Shown piece by piece: positions 1-7,047 of a stretch of 14,593 bases of DNA; position 1 is the stretch's first letter, and every line of letters begins with the position of its first letter. The stretch comes from an uncultured Pseudomonadota bacterium. Lineage in GTDB: Bacteria; Lernaellota; Lernaellaia; Lernaellales; Lernaellaceae. The position numbers and the translations under genes are program-made. The notes under the pieces were generated by a model. That model searched no databases, had not been told where the DNA came from, and saw only the letters and a program-made list of their open reading frames with translations. The stretch is taken from contig CALBTQ010000172.1 in the NCBI GenBank assembly GCA_937967875.1, positions 1 through 14,593 on the forward strand. Reading direction: 5' to 3'.

Positions 1-45
1 GATCGTATTCGGTGACTGGAGTTCAGACGTGTGCTCTTCCGATCT
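1..45 (+). other. Illumina TruSeq adapter/index remnant (artefact)
   Basis: Bases 12-45 match the 34-nt TruSeq read-2 adapter, which ends in GCTCTTCCGATCT. Bases 1-3 (GAT) fit the end of the P7 oligo, and bases 4-11 (CGTATTCG) sit where the 8-nt i7 index belongs. This is untrimmed library sequence fused to the contig end. Genomic sequence starts at about base 46. Its plus-strand translation gives the well-known spurious peptide GVQTCALPI. Confidence 0.97.
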
Positions 46-69
46 TTTTCGTAAAGATCCATTTCAAAA

Positions 70-114
70 GGGCTGACGCTCTTCGCTACCAACTTGCGCC
101 CGGCGGGCATGAAG
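70..114 (+). repeat. Hairpin-bearing intergenic repeat, copy 1
   Basis: This 45-nt segment aligns with bases 13610-13653 (about 32 of 39 aligned positions identical after GGGCT, with one gap). They share CTTCGCTAC, TGCGCCC, GCGGGC and TGAAG. The small hairpin GCCC-GGC-GGGC is preserved while its loop differs. It lies just 3' of the stop codon of the minus-strand beta-barrel gene, so it could also act as an mRNA 3' structure. Related units occur at 5975-6060, 13291-13395 and 13558-13655. Confidence 0.7.
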
Positions 115-122
115 TCGGTTTC

Positions 123-767
123 TTAAAACACGACGCCGCCGCTGAAGCCGAAGGACAGCACGCCGTCTTCGGTGGAGAATTCCGAGACGTCGGGGATCGT
201 GTAGGTCGCGCCGACGCTCAGTACGAAGGGTCCGCCGGCCGACATCGACACGCCGGCCTGCACGAAGGCCGACCACAGCGCCTCGTCGTAATCTTCCTCG
301 ATGGTCTCGCCGGGATTGTCCGGGTCGTCCTCTTTTTGCGTCCACCAATAATAGGTATAGCCGATGCCGGGTCCGAAGTAGGGCGTGATGTTGGGGAACA
401 GCCCGGGCAGGTGCAGCGTCAGCGCCAGGTCGGTGGGCACGTATTTGATGTAGGTGGATTCGGTGTCGCCATCCGGGCCGTCGTACTCGACCGGATAGGT
501 GCCGAAGCCCGGCGAGAGCGTCGTGGAGATGTATTGGTTGAAGTAGTAGGTCACGCCCAGGCGGCCTTCGAAGCCCAGGCCCGCGCTGCTGCTGACGCCG
601 CCGCCGCTGATCGATAAGGCCACGCGTCCGGCCCAGGGGTCGGACTGCTCGGTCTTTTTCGCTTTCTTGGATTTACCGCTTTTCTTTTTCGCCGCCGCGG
701 CCGGCATGGCCAGCGCCAGCGTCAGGAGCAACGCCAGGACGAACACCAGAAATTTTTTCCCGTTCAT
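123..767 (-). CDS. Outer-membrane beta-barrel protein (small porin-like)
   Basis: A 214-residue protein with an N-terminal signal peptide: Lys4-Lys5, a long Leu/Ala core, and cleavage around the AAA run near residue 25. A short Lys-rich stretch (about 27-38) follows. The rest alternates polar and hydrophobic/aromatic residues with many Gly and Tyr (e.g. GLGFEGRLGVTYYFNQY, FGPGIGYTYYWW), typical of beta strands of an 8-10-strand barrel. It ends in GGVVF, and a C-terminal Phe is the usual signal for BAM-dependent insertion. An acidic loop (EDDPDNPGETIEED) interrupts the barrel. The ATG has a strong ribosome site, AAGGAGGAAG, 2-3 nt upstream of it (core spacing about 6). It follows gatB by 28 nt on the same strand and is probably co-transcribed, although the gap contains a 16-bp palindrome. 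The specific function is unknown; an OmpW/OmpA-barrel-like structural role is only a guess. Confidence 0.8.
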   Translation of the reverse strand: MNGKKFLVFVLALLLTLALAMPAAAAKKKSGKSKKAKKTEQSDPWAGRVALSISGGGVSSSAGLGFEGRLGVTYYFNQYISTTLSPGFGTYPVEYDGPDGDTESTYIKYVPTDLALTLHLPGLFPNITPYFGPGIGYTYYWWTQKEDDPDNPGETIEEDYDEALWSAFVQAGVSMSAGGPFVLSVGATYTIPDVSEFSTEDGVLSFGFSGGVVF

Positions 768-778
768 GCCTTCCTCCT

Positions 779-794
779 TCGCCGCATGCGGCGA
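779..794. promoter_or_regulatory. 16-bp perfect palindrome between gatB and the beta-barrel gene
   Basis: TCGCCGCATGCGGCGA is identical to its reverse complement. It fills most of the 28-nt gap between the gatB stop and the beta-barrel start, and abuts the ribosome-binding site of the latter (complement of 770-779). It could be a protein-binding operator or a foldback in the mRNA next to the Shine-Dalgarno. There is no T-run, so it is not a standard terminator. Confidence 0.45.
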
Positions 795-795
795 C

Positions 796-2229
796 TCAGC
801 CGTTGAGTTTCTCGCGCAGCAGCCGGTTGACCTCCTGCGGGTTGGCCTGCCCCTGCGTTTTTTTCATCACCTGCCCGACGAAATAGCCGAAGAGCTTGTC
901 CTTGCCCGCGCGAAACTGCGCGAGCTGCTCCGGACTTTCGGCGAGCGTCTCGTCGATCAGCACGGCCAGCGCGCCCTCGTCGCTGATCTGTCTCAATCCT
1001 TTTTGCGCGACGATCAACGCCGGCGATCCTTCGCCGTTGGCCATCGCCGTCAGCACATCCTTGGCGATCTTGCCGCTGATTGTACCCTGCTCGATCAGTT
1101 TAATCATTTCCGCCAGGCTCGCCGGCGCGATCGGGCATTGTTCGATCTCCAGCGCGCGCTCCTTGAGCAGCGCGGCCAGATCGCCGGTCACCCAGTTGGC
1201 CGCCTGCTTGGCGTCGCCCAGCGCGGCGACCTGTTCGAAGTACGCGGCCAGCGCGGCGTTGTCGGTCAGCACGCCCGCGTCATAGTCCGACAGACCGTAT
1301 TGCTCGACGAAACGCGCATGCATCTGCCAGGGCAGTTCGGGCAACGCTCCGCGCGTATGCGCGACGCAGGCGTCCACGACGAGCAGCGGCGGCAGATCGG
1401 GTTCGGGGAAATAGCGATAGTCGTGCGCTTCTTCCTTGCTGCGCATGACGAAGGTTTCGCCGCGCGCGCTGTCGAACAGCAACGTCGCCTGCTCGATCGT
1501 CCCGCCGCCTTCGTACACGGCGATCTGGTGATCGCGCTCGTACTCCAACGCCTGGCGCAGAAACTTGAACGAGTTGAGGTTCTTGATTTCCCGCCGCGTG
1601 CGAAAACCCGTTTCGCCGATTTTACGCACCGAGAGGTTGGCGTCGCAGCGCAGGTTGCCCTCTTCGAGGTTACCGTCGCACACGCCCAGTTGCACCACGA
1701 GCCGACGCAGCGCCTTCATGTACGCCCACGCCTCCTCGGGCGAGCGCAGGTCGGGCTCGGAGACGATCTCGGCCAGCGGCACGCCGCAGCGGTTCAGGTC
1801 GATGTAGCTGGCGCCGTCGTCGCCCTCGCCGTGGAACGACTTGCCCGCGTCCTCTTCCAGGTGCAGCCGGGTGATGCCCACATTTTTGAGCGTGCCGTCT
1901 TTCAACCGCACCGGCAGCACGCCCCCGGTGGCCAGCGGCCGGTCGAACTGGCTGATCTGATAGCCCTTGGGCAGATCCGGATAGAAGTAGTTCTTGCGCG
2001 CCCAGATCGAGCGTTCGTGAATCGTGCAGCCCAGCGCCAGTGCCAGGCGCAGGCCGAGTTCGACCGCCTTGCGGTTGGCGACCGGCAGCGCGCCGGGCAG
2101 GCCGAGGCAGACGGGGCAGACGTTGGTGTTCGGCTCGTCGCCGTAGCGGTTCGCGCAGCCGCAGAAGGCCTTGGTCGCGGTGGCGAGCTGCACGTGGATT
2201 TCCAGACCGATGATCGTTTCCCAGCTCAT
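796..2229 (-). CDS. gatB: Aspartyl/glutamyl-tRNA(Asn/Gln) amidotransferase subunit B
   Basis: GatB is the kinase/tRNA-binding subunit of the GatCAB complex, which converts Glu-tRNA(Gln) and/or Asp-tRNA(Asn) to the amidated forms in the cytoplasm. The protein is 477 residues, normal for the family, and collinear from WETIIGLEIHVQL to the C-terminal tail GYFVGQVMKKTQGQANPQ (YqeY-like domain). Visible hallmarks are RKNYFYPDLPKGYQISQ, GITRLHLEEDAGKS and the family signature DLNRCGVPLAEIVSEPD. A four-cysteine zinc site is present: Cys23, Cys25, Cys38 and Cys41. The start at 2229 is chosen over an ATG 24 nt upstream because the family begins at [16 protein letters not shown] lies 6 nt upstream, and the ATG overlaps the gatA stop as ATGA, which implies translational coupling. 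It is the third gat gene of the operon. Confidence 0.98.
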   Translation of the reverse strand: MSWETIIGLEIHVQLATATKAFCGCANRYGDEPNTNVCPVCLGLPGALPVANRKAVELGLRLALALGCTIHERSIWARKNYFYPDLPKGYQISQFDRPLATGGVLPVRLKDGTLKNVGITRLHLEEDAGKSFHGEGDDGASYIDLNRCGVPLAEIVSEPDLRSPEEAWAYMKALRRLVVQLGVCDGNLEEGNLRCDANLSVRKIGETGFRTRREIKNLNSFKFLRQALEYERDHQIAVYEGGGTIEQATLLFDSARGETFVMRSKEEAHDYRYFPEPDLPPLLVVDACVAHTRGALPELPWQMHARFVEQYGLSDYDAGVLTDNAALAAYFEQVAALGDAKQAANWVTGDLAALLKERALEIEQCPIAPASLAEMIKLIEQGTISGKIAKDVLTAMANGEGSPALIVAQKGLRQISDEGALAVLIDETLAESPEQLAQFRAGKDKLFGYFVGQVMKKTQGQANPQEVNRLLREKLNG

Positions 2230-3692
2230 CGGGCGACCTCCGGCCAGGGCCACTCGTTGCCGGCCATGGCCTCGTAGCCGGCGGCGGCGGCGAACATTTT
2301 TTCCTCGCCGAAGGCCGGGCCGAGCAGTTGCAGGCCGATCGGCAGACCCTCGCTTGACAGCGCGCAGGGCGTCGAGAGGCCGCAGATGCCCGCGAGGTTC
2401 ACGCCGATGGTCAGGATATCCGACAGGTACATGGCCAGCGGATCGTCAAGGCGCTCGCCCAGGCGGATGGCCGGTTCGGGCGCGACGGGCGCGGCGATCA
2501 CATCGACCTCGTTGAAGACCTTGAGAAAGTCGTTGCGGATCAGCGTGCGCGCCTTGAGCGCCTTGAGATAGTAGGCGTCGTAGTAGCCCGCCGACAGCGC
2601 GAAGGCGCCCAGCAGGATGCGCCGCGTGACCTCCGGTCCGAAGCCATGCCGGCGAGTGGCGGTGTACATCGCGCCCAGGTCGTCGCCGGCGGCCCTCACG
2701 CCGTAGCGCACGCCGTCGTAGCGGGCGAGGTTCGAACTGCATTCGGCCGGGGCGATCAGGTAGTACGCGGCGACGCAGTAGGGCGTGTGCGGCAGCGAAA
2801 CGTCGAGCACCTCGGCGCCGTTCTGCTTCATTACCTGGATCGCGCGACGCACGGCTTCTTCGACCTGCGGCTGGATGCCCGGGCCGAAATATTCGCGCGG
2901 CATGCCGATGCGCAGACCGTCCAGCCCGCGCTCGCAGGCGGCCAGGTAGTTGGGCACGGCCAGCGGCACGGTCGTGGCGTCGCGTTCGTCGTGCCCGGCC
3001 AGGTGCTGCAAGAGCAACGCGCCGTCGCGCACCGTGCGGGCGAAGGGACCGACCTGGTCGAGGCTGGAGGCGAAGGCGAAGATGCCGTAGCGGCTGACGC
3101 GGCCGTAGCTCGGCTTGACGCCGACGACGCCGCAGTGTGAAGCCGGCAGGCGGATTGAGCCGCCGGTGTCGGTGCCCAGCGCGCCGGGCACGTGCCGCGC
3201 GGCGACAGCCACCGCGCTGCCGCTGCTGCTGCCGCCGGGCGTGTAGGCGAGGTTCCACGGATTTTTCGTCGGCCGAAAACCGCTGTACTCGCCCGAGGAG
3301 CCCATGGCGAATTCGTCGAGGTTCGTCTTGCCCACCAGCACCGCGCCGGCCCGCCGCAGGCGCGCGGTGGCGGTCGATTCGTAGGGCGCGACGTAATCGC
3401 CCAGGATTTTCGAACCGGCCGTCGCCGGCAGCCCCACGACGTTGAAGTTGTCTTTGATCGCCAACGGCACGCCGGTGAGTTCGGTGATGTTGTCGCCCGC
3501 GCGCAGCCGGTCGTCGGCGGCCTGCGCCTGGGTCAGCGCGTGCTCGCGATCGACGTGCAGCCACGCGCCGAGTTGCTCGTCATCGGCGGCGATGCGCGCC
3601 AGCGCCTCTTCGGCCAACGATACGGCGGTGACGTCGCCCGCGCGCAGGTGGGCGGCGGTTTCCTCGATCGACCAGTCGCGCGAAGGGCTCAT
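2226..3692 (-). CDS. gatA: Aspartyl/glutamyl-tRNA amidotransferase subunit A (glutaminase)
   Basis: GatA hydrolyses glutamine and channels ammonia to GatB for tRNA-dependent amidation. The 488-residue protein has the amidase-signature fold with its Ser-cisSer-Lys triad readable: Lys80 in [10 protein letters not shown], Ser155 in [10 protein letters not shown] and Ser179 in [11 protein letters not shown]. The family motifs [13 protein letters not shown] and [13 protein letters not shown] are intact. The C-terminal part ([24 protein letters not shown]) is also standard, and the length is typical. The ATG overlaps the gatC TGA by 4 nt (ATGA), with a G-rich ribosome site just upstream. It therefore sits in a coupled gatC-gatA-gatB order. 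Nothing about it is unusual. Confidence 0.98.
   Translation of the reverse strand: MSPSRDWSIEETAAHLRAGDVTAVSLAEEALARIAADDEQLGAWLHVDREHALTQAQAADDRLRAGDNITELTGVPLAIKDNFNVVGLPATAGSKILGDYVAPYESTATARLRRAGAVLVGKTNLDEFAMGSSGEYSGFRPTKNPWNLAYTPGGSSSGSAVAVAARHVPGALGTDTGGSIRLPASHCGVVGVKPSYGRVSRYGIFAFASSLDQVGPFARTVRDGALLLQHLAGHDERDATTVPLAVPNYLAACERGLDGLRIGMPREYFGPGIQPQVEEAVRRAIQVMKQNGAEVLDVSLPHTPYCVAAYYLIAPAECSSNLARYDGVRYGVRAAGDDLGAMYTATRRHGFGPEVTRRILLGAFALSAGYYDAYYLKALKARTLIRNDFLKVFNEVDVIAAPVAPEPAIRLGERLDDPLAMYLSDILTIGVNLAGICGLSTPCALSSEGLPIGLQLLGPAFGEEKMFAAAAGYEAMAGNEWPWPEVAR
2236..2241 (-). promoter_or_regulatory. Ribosome-binding site fixing the gatB start
   Basis: GGAGGT on the minus strand, inside the end of gatA, lies 6 nt before the ATG at 2229-2227. 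It supports that start rather than the in-frame ATG at 2253. Confidence 0.75.
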
Positions 3693-3997
3693 GCGTCGCC
3701 CCCGCCTTCGATGACCTTGGGCACCTTGAAAAAGGGTGCGGCTTTGTCCGGCGCGTTGGCCAGCGCCAGCGCCGCGTTCATGCTTTCGCCGGTCACATCC
3801 TTGCGCAGCGCGCCCTGCAGATCGACCGCGTGGCTGGTCGGCTCGACGGCGTCCAGGTCGAGCTCTTCGAGACGCGCGACGTAATCGAGAATCTCGCCCA
3901 TGCGGCGGGTGAGCGTGTCCAGCTCGCGCTCGTCGACCCGCAACCGGGCCAGCGCGGCGATGTGCATCACCGTCTCGCGTGAGATCTTATCGCTCAC
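3689..3997 (-). CDS. gatC: Aspartyl/glutamyl-tRNA amidotransferase subunit C
   Basis: GatC is the small stabilising subunit that wraps around the GatA-GatB interface. The protein is 102 residues, normal for GatC. It shows the family pattern ISRETVMHIAALARLRVDE, then the helix ILDYVARLEELDLDAVEPTSHAV, then LRKDV and the C-terminal APFFKVPKVIE. The start is GTG, preceded by a clear AGGAGA (complement of 4003-4008). That ribosome site overlaps the TAG stop of the upstream TPR gene, leaving only 9 nt between the two genes. The overlap suggests translation of the TPR protein and of GatCAB are linked. Confidence 0.96.
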   Translation of the reverse strand: MSDKISRETVMHIAALARLRVDERELDTLTRRMGEILDYVARLEELDLDAVEPTSHAVDLQGALRKDVTGESMNAALALANAPDKAAPFFKVPKVIEGGGDA

Positions 3998-4006
3998 GGA
4001 AATCTC

Positions 4007-5797
4007 CTAGTTCATGCCGAGAATCGACCGCACTTCCGCCGCGTGAGCGCCGTTGGGCCGGGCGTTGAGGTAAGCTCGGTAATTGGTTTCCTTCATCTGC
4101 GTGTTGCCCTGGATCTCGTAGAGCGCGCCGAGGAAATAATAAGCGTCGGGGTTGTAGTTGCGCGCGACCGAACAGGCGTCCAGCGCGGCGTCGCGCTGGT
4201 TGCTGTTGACCAGCAGTTGGCATTTTTGCATGTAGGCGACGCCGGTGTGCGTACCGAGCTTGAGCAGTTCGTTGATCAACCCCAGCGCTTCGTTGGTCGA
4301 ACCGCGCCGCATGGCCGAACGGATTTTCTCTTGTAGGCTTTCGGCGGTGTTCTTTTTATCCAGCTCGCTGCCCATCTCGGCGGACATGCCGGGCACGAGC
4401 GCGGTTTCCTTGAGCTTGCCGCTGAGCTGTTCGTTGTAGAACTCGATGCGGCGCTTGGCCTCTTCGTTGTGCGAATTGATGCTCAGCGCCTTTTTTTCCG
4501 CGTCCAGCGCCAACTGCCAGGCGCGGCGCGTGGCGTACACGTCGGCCAACTGGTGATAGGCGCGGAAGTGCAGCGGATTGAGCGCGATGACGCTGTTGAG
4601 CGTGTACATCGACTTGTCCAGATCCTTTTTCGCGACGTAGATCAGGGCCAGCACGAAATTGGAATTGGCGTCCTCGGCGTTGTCGCCTTCGACGGCGGTC
4701 AGCGCACGCTGAATCGACTGGTCGGCTTCGTCGAGTTTGCCCTGCGCCAGCAGACACGCGGCCTTGGCGCGCAAGGCTTCCGCGGCTTTTTCGTTTTTCG
4801 CCAGCGCCTCGTCGGCCAGCTTGCAGGCCTCGTCGACGCCGTCGGCTTTTTCATACTCGACCGCCGCCAGCGCCAGCGCGGTCGCTTTGCCGGCCAGGGC
4901 GGGCAGATACTCGGCCATGGCGGCCAGCGATTTGTCGAACCATTCGACGGCCGCGACGTAGCCTTCCACCGACCCGGCGTCCATCGCCCGCTGACCGTTC
5001 TGGAATTTGGTGGCGTAATCGAGTTTCTTCTTGGCGTCTTCGTAGGAAACCTGCGCCGCTTCGTCGCGTTTTTTCACGTTGTTGAGCACTTCGCCGCTTT
5101 CGCGGACGATCGAGAGAATCACCACCACGATCACGGCCGCCACCGCGACGATCGCCGCGCCGATCAGGAACGGGCGCAGATTGCCCAGGCGATCGACCTT
5201 CATGAAATCGTCGTCTTCGAATTCCTGGTCGGCCTTCTTTTTCGCCAGGCGCGGCGGCATGTCGAAGTCGGTTTGCGGCGCGCGCTCGACCTCGACGGCC
5301 TCGACCTCGGCGTAGGCGGTCAGCTCGTCCTCGGCCAGCTCCTCGGCCTCGGCGACGACCATCTCCGGTTCCGGCTCGGGCTCGCGCTCGGGTTCGGGCG
5401 CGGGCTCGGGTTCGGGCTCGGGCTCGGGCGCGACTTCGGGTTCGGGTTCAGGCGCGACTTCGGCCGGGGCGGGAATTTCTTCCTTCATCGGCAGCGGCGG
5501 CTCGGGCGGAACCGGCTTCTCGTCGAGCGCGGTGGATTTAACGACCTTCTTCGCTTCTTCGCTTTCGCGTGCGGCGGAAGTTTTCTTTTTCTTTTTGGCG
5601 GGCTTGGGCTGAGGTTCGGCCTCGCGCCACTGCGCTTCGGGGACGGTCGGCTCGGACTGCACGATCGTTTCGCGGTCGCCGGGAAACACGCGGAACACCG
5701 CGCCGCAACGTTTGCATTTGACGGGCAAGCCGTTGTCTTTCACCTTGTCGTCCGGTATCGGGTAACCGGCCGAGCAAACCGGGCAAAACGCTTTCAT
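4007..5797 (-). CDS. MJ0042-type zinc-ribbon, single-pass membrane protein with TPR domain
   Basis: A 596-residue protein with four visible parts. Residues 1-40 form a zinc ribbon of the MJ0042/zinc_ribbon_5 type, with Cys5, Cys8, Cys28 and Cys31 (MKAFCPVCSAGYPIPDDKV, VKCKRCGAVFRV). Residues 50-200 are a low-complexity Lys then Pro/Glu-rich linker. A transmembrane helix lies at about 208-230 (LRPFLIGAAIVAVAAVIVVV). The remainder is helical TPR repeats, clearest at 293-460 and 485-590 (e.g. ALNPLHFRAYHQLADVYATR). Lys/Arg before the helix predict the ribbon in the cytoplasm and the TPR domain in the periplasm, but the positive-inside call is modest. The start has GAGGAAAG about 5 nt upstream. 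It is the first gene of the gatCAB operon. Such proteins are common in myxobacteria-like genomes with no firmly known role; a scaffold for envelope assemblies is inferred. Confidence 0.85.
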   Translation of the reverse strand: MKAFCPVCSAGYPIPDDKVKDNGLPVKCKRCGAVFRVFPGDRETIVQSEPTVPEAQWREAEPQPKPAKKKKKTSAARESEEAKKVVKSTALDEKPVPPEPPLPMKEEIPAPAEVAPEPEPEVAPEPEPEPEPAPEPEREPEPEPEMVVAEAEELAEDELTAYAEVEAVEVERAPQTDFDMPPRLAKKKADQEFEDDDFMKVDRLGNLRPFLIGAAIVAVAAVIVVVILSIVRESGEVLNNVKKRDEAAQVSYEDAKKKLDYATKFQNGQRAMDAGSVEGYVAAVEWFDKSLAAMAEYLPALAGKATALALAAVEYEKADGVDEACKLADEALAKNEKAAEALRAKAACLLAQGKLDEADQSIQRALTAVEGDNAEDANSNFVLALIYVAKKDLDKSMYTLNSVIALNPLHFRAYHQLADVYATRRAWQLALDAEKKALSINSHNEEAKRRIEFYNEQLSGKLKETALVPGMSAEMGSELDKKNTAESLQEKIRSAMRRGSTNEALGLINELLKLGTHTGVAYMQKCQLLVNSNQRDAALDACSVARNYNPDAYYFLGALYEIQGNTQMKETNYRAYLNARPNGAHAAEVRSILGMN

Positions 5798-5860
5798 GGT
5801 CTTTCCTCAAAATTGCGTATGGCGATTTCCCCACGCGCCGAATGACTCAACGGAACCAAA

Positions 5861-5889
5861 AACATAGCATAATTGTGTTTATTAACCAA
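5861..5889 (-). promoter_or_regulatory. Candidate sigma70-type promoter for the TPR-gatCAB operon
   Basis: On the minus strand, TTGGTT (complement of 5884-5889) and TATGTT (complement of 5861-5866) are separated by exactly 17 nt in an A+T-rich patch. This would put transcription about 55-60 nt upstream of the TPR start. Only 3/6 and 4/6 consensus matches, so this is a candidate. Confidence 0.4.
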
Positions 5890-5897
5890 CATCCGGC

Positions 5898-6105
5898 GGC
5901 TTTGTCACGGATTTTTTTGTGAAATACCGTCCATCGGGCACGGGAAAGGCGGTTTGGCGAGACTATTTTCTTCTGGGACTCACGCCCCAGGCTACCTTTT
6001 TTCGCCTCTGGCGAGGCTTGCGGAAAATAAAACCGCCAAGCCCTGCCGGGGCGGCAGACATCCTCTCACGACACGGCGAACATCGGTTCATACGCCGAAG
6101 TCTGA
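5898..6105. other. Divergent intergenic region between the TPR operon and the beta-barrel gene
   Basis: About 200 nt without a credible gene. It contains a two-unit hairpin repeat at 5975-6060 and, at its edges, the promoters for the two divergent transcripts. Short open frames across it on the plus strand have no ribosome site and no protein-like composition. Confidence 0.6.
5975..6060. repeat. Hairpin-bearing intergenic repeat, copy 2 (two opposed units)
   Basis: Unit one (5990-6023) reads GGCTAC, a T-run, then the hairpin GCCTC-TGGC-GAGGC followed by TTG. Unit two (6032-6059) is the same kind of unit in opposite orientation. Its reverse complement reads GTCTGCCGCCCC then GGCAGGGCTTGG, nearly the same as 13293-13316. 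The two units are joined by an A-rich spacer. Opposed hairpin units like this resemble BIME/REP-type elements. Confidence 0.65.
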
Positions 6106-6134
6106 TTGCCGGTGTGCATAAAACTTGTTATAGA
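6106..6134 (+). promoter_or_regulatory. Candidate sigma70-type promoter for the 6176 beta-barrel gene
   Basis: TTGCCG (6106-6111) and TATAGA (6129-6134) with a 17-nt spacer, 4/6 matches each. Predicted transcription start is around 6141, about 35 nt before the ATG. Confidence 0.5.
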
Positions 6135-6175
6135 GGTGCGAACACCGATTATCAGGCGACCGTTCGGGGGTGAAG

Positions 6176-6901
6176 ATGCGCCGCGTTGTCCCGCTCGTCA
6201 CATTGTTGTTTTTGCTGGCGTTGCCGTTTGCCGTCATGGCGCAGGAGGCCGACGAGGTTCCCGCCCGCGCGCCGCGCTGGCAGCCGGACAAGCATTTCAG
6301 CGCCGACCTGATCGCCGGCTACACGCCGCTGCCGCTGCTGGCCTACGGCTACAAACTGCGCGCCTTCACCGACCGCGAAGACAAATGCAGTTCCGACGAC
6401 GAATCGGAACTGGATCCCAACGGCGTGTACGGCCTGTCGTTCGGCTACTACCCGACCGGCCGCTGGCTGAAATTCGGGCTGATCACCGAAGGGTTGTTCA
6501 GCCAGTTTCGCGGCGCGCTGACCGGCCGCAGCCACTGCCCGGGCGAGATCGGGCGGACCTACGATTTCGACCAGACCTTGAATTTCTACCAACTTAACTG
6601 GTTGTTTCGCCTGTGGTTCAACGAAAAGCCCGTGCGGCCGTTCGTGGACATCGGCGCGGGCGTGGTGCGCGTGGACGCCGAGCTGGACGGCTACAACCAG
6701 ACCTCCTACGGCGCGGCGGCGATGATGGACTGGGGCATCGAGTGGCGCGCGCACGAGAACTTCGGACTGTCGCTCATGGCGCGCCTGGAGAACCGTTTCG
6801 GGATCGTCTATTACTTCGAGCCGCGTCCCGGCGAGCAGGCGACGATCGAAGCGCAGTACATCCCATTAAGTCTGGTGCTGAAAACACATTTCTATTTCTG
6901 A
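6176..6901 (+). CDS. Outer-membrane beta-barrel protein
   Basis: A 241-residue protein with a signal peptide (Arg2-Arg3, hydrophobic VVPLVTLLFLLALPFAV, cleavage after VMA at about residue 21). The mature part is rich in alternating aromatic/polar strands (YGLSFGYYPTGRWLKFGLI, FYQLNWLFRLWF, SYGAAAMMDWGIEWRAHENFG) and ends LKTHFYF, a good BAM signal. Two Cys lie in a predicted loop (about residue 69) and in SHCPGE (about 120), so a disulfide is possible. The ATG at 6176 is preferred over GTG at 6170 because GGGGGTGA at 6166-6173, which matches the extended anti-SD pairing region, sits just before the ATG and would overlap the GTG. It looks monocistronic with its own promoter and downstream hairpins. 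No sequence similarity to the 123-767 barrel is obvious beyond the fold. Confidence 0.8.
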   Translation: MRRVVPLVTLLFLLALPFAVMAQEADEVPARAPRWQPDKHFSADLIAGYTPLPLLAYGYKLRAFTDREDKCSSDDESELDPNGVYGLSFGYYPTGRWLKFGLITEGLFSQFRGALTGRSHCPGEIGRTYDFDQTLNFYQLNWLFRLWFNEKPVRPFVDIGAGVVRVDAELDGYNQTSYGAAAMMDWGIEWRAHENFGLSLMARLENRFGIVYYFEPRPGEQATIEAQYIPLSLVLKTHFYF

Positions 6902-6903
6902 TT

Positions 6904-6931
6904 TTGAAAACGCCGTCCGTGGCGTTTTCAA
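6904..6931. terminator. Bidirectional intrinsic terminator after the 6176 gene (hairpin H1)
   Basis: TTGAAAACGCC (6904-6914) pairs perfectly with GGCGTTTTCAA (6921-6931) around a 6-nt loop. T-runs on either strand follow the GC part of the stem. It begins 3 nt after the stop codon of the beta-barrel gene and is oriented to serve converging transcripts. Confidence 0.75.
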
Positions 6932-6935
6932 TGAC

Positions 6936-7042
6936 GGAAAACAAAAAGCGCGGTTTTTGTTTTCCTTCATTTTTGGCGAAAAGGAATATCGCCGAAAATG
7001 GCGATCCATCCCTGGATCGCGCAGGGCGTAGAGCACGCCCTG
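6936..7042. repeat. Train of four more hairpins (H2-H5) between convergent genes
   Basis: H2: 6936-6947 with 6954-6965, a perfect 12-bp stem (GGAAAACAAAAA). H3: 6968-6979 with 6989-7000, a 12-bp stem with one T-G pair. H4: 7001-7008 with 7013-7020, a perfect 8-bp stem (GCGATCCA). H5: 7022-7029 with 7035-7042, a perfect 8-bp stem (CAGGGCGT). Gaps between them are 0-4 nt, and H5 ends 5 nt before the rlmE stop. With H1 this makes five adjacent hairpins of unrelated sequence. H2 could serve as an rlmE terminator. Confidence 0.85.
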
Positions 7043-7047
7043 TCGAA

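Noticed and set aside
12..617. Open frame on the plus strand starting MTGVQTCALPI
   Set aside because: It starts inside the Illumina adapter and then runs antisense to the beta-barrel gene.
667..2277. Long plus-strand frame (536 codons) opposite gatB
   Set aside because: Arg/Gln/Val-rich antisense shadow of gatB in G+C-rich DNA; gatB is unmistakable.
4469..5845. Long plus-strand frame with Gly/Phe-Gly/Leu-Gly repeats
   Set aside because: The repeats are the antisense reading of the Pro/Glu-rich linker of the TPR protein.
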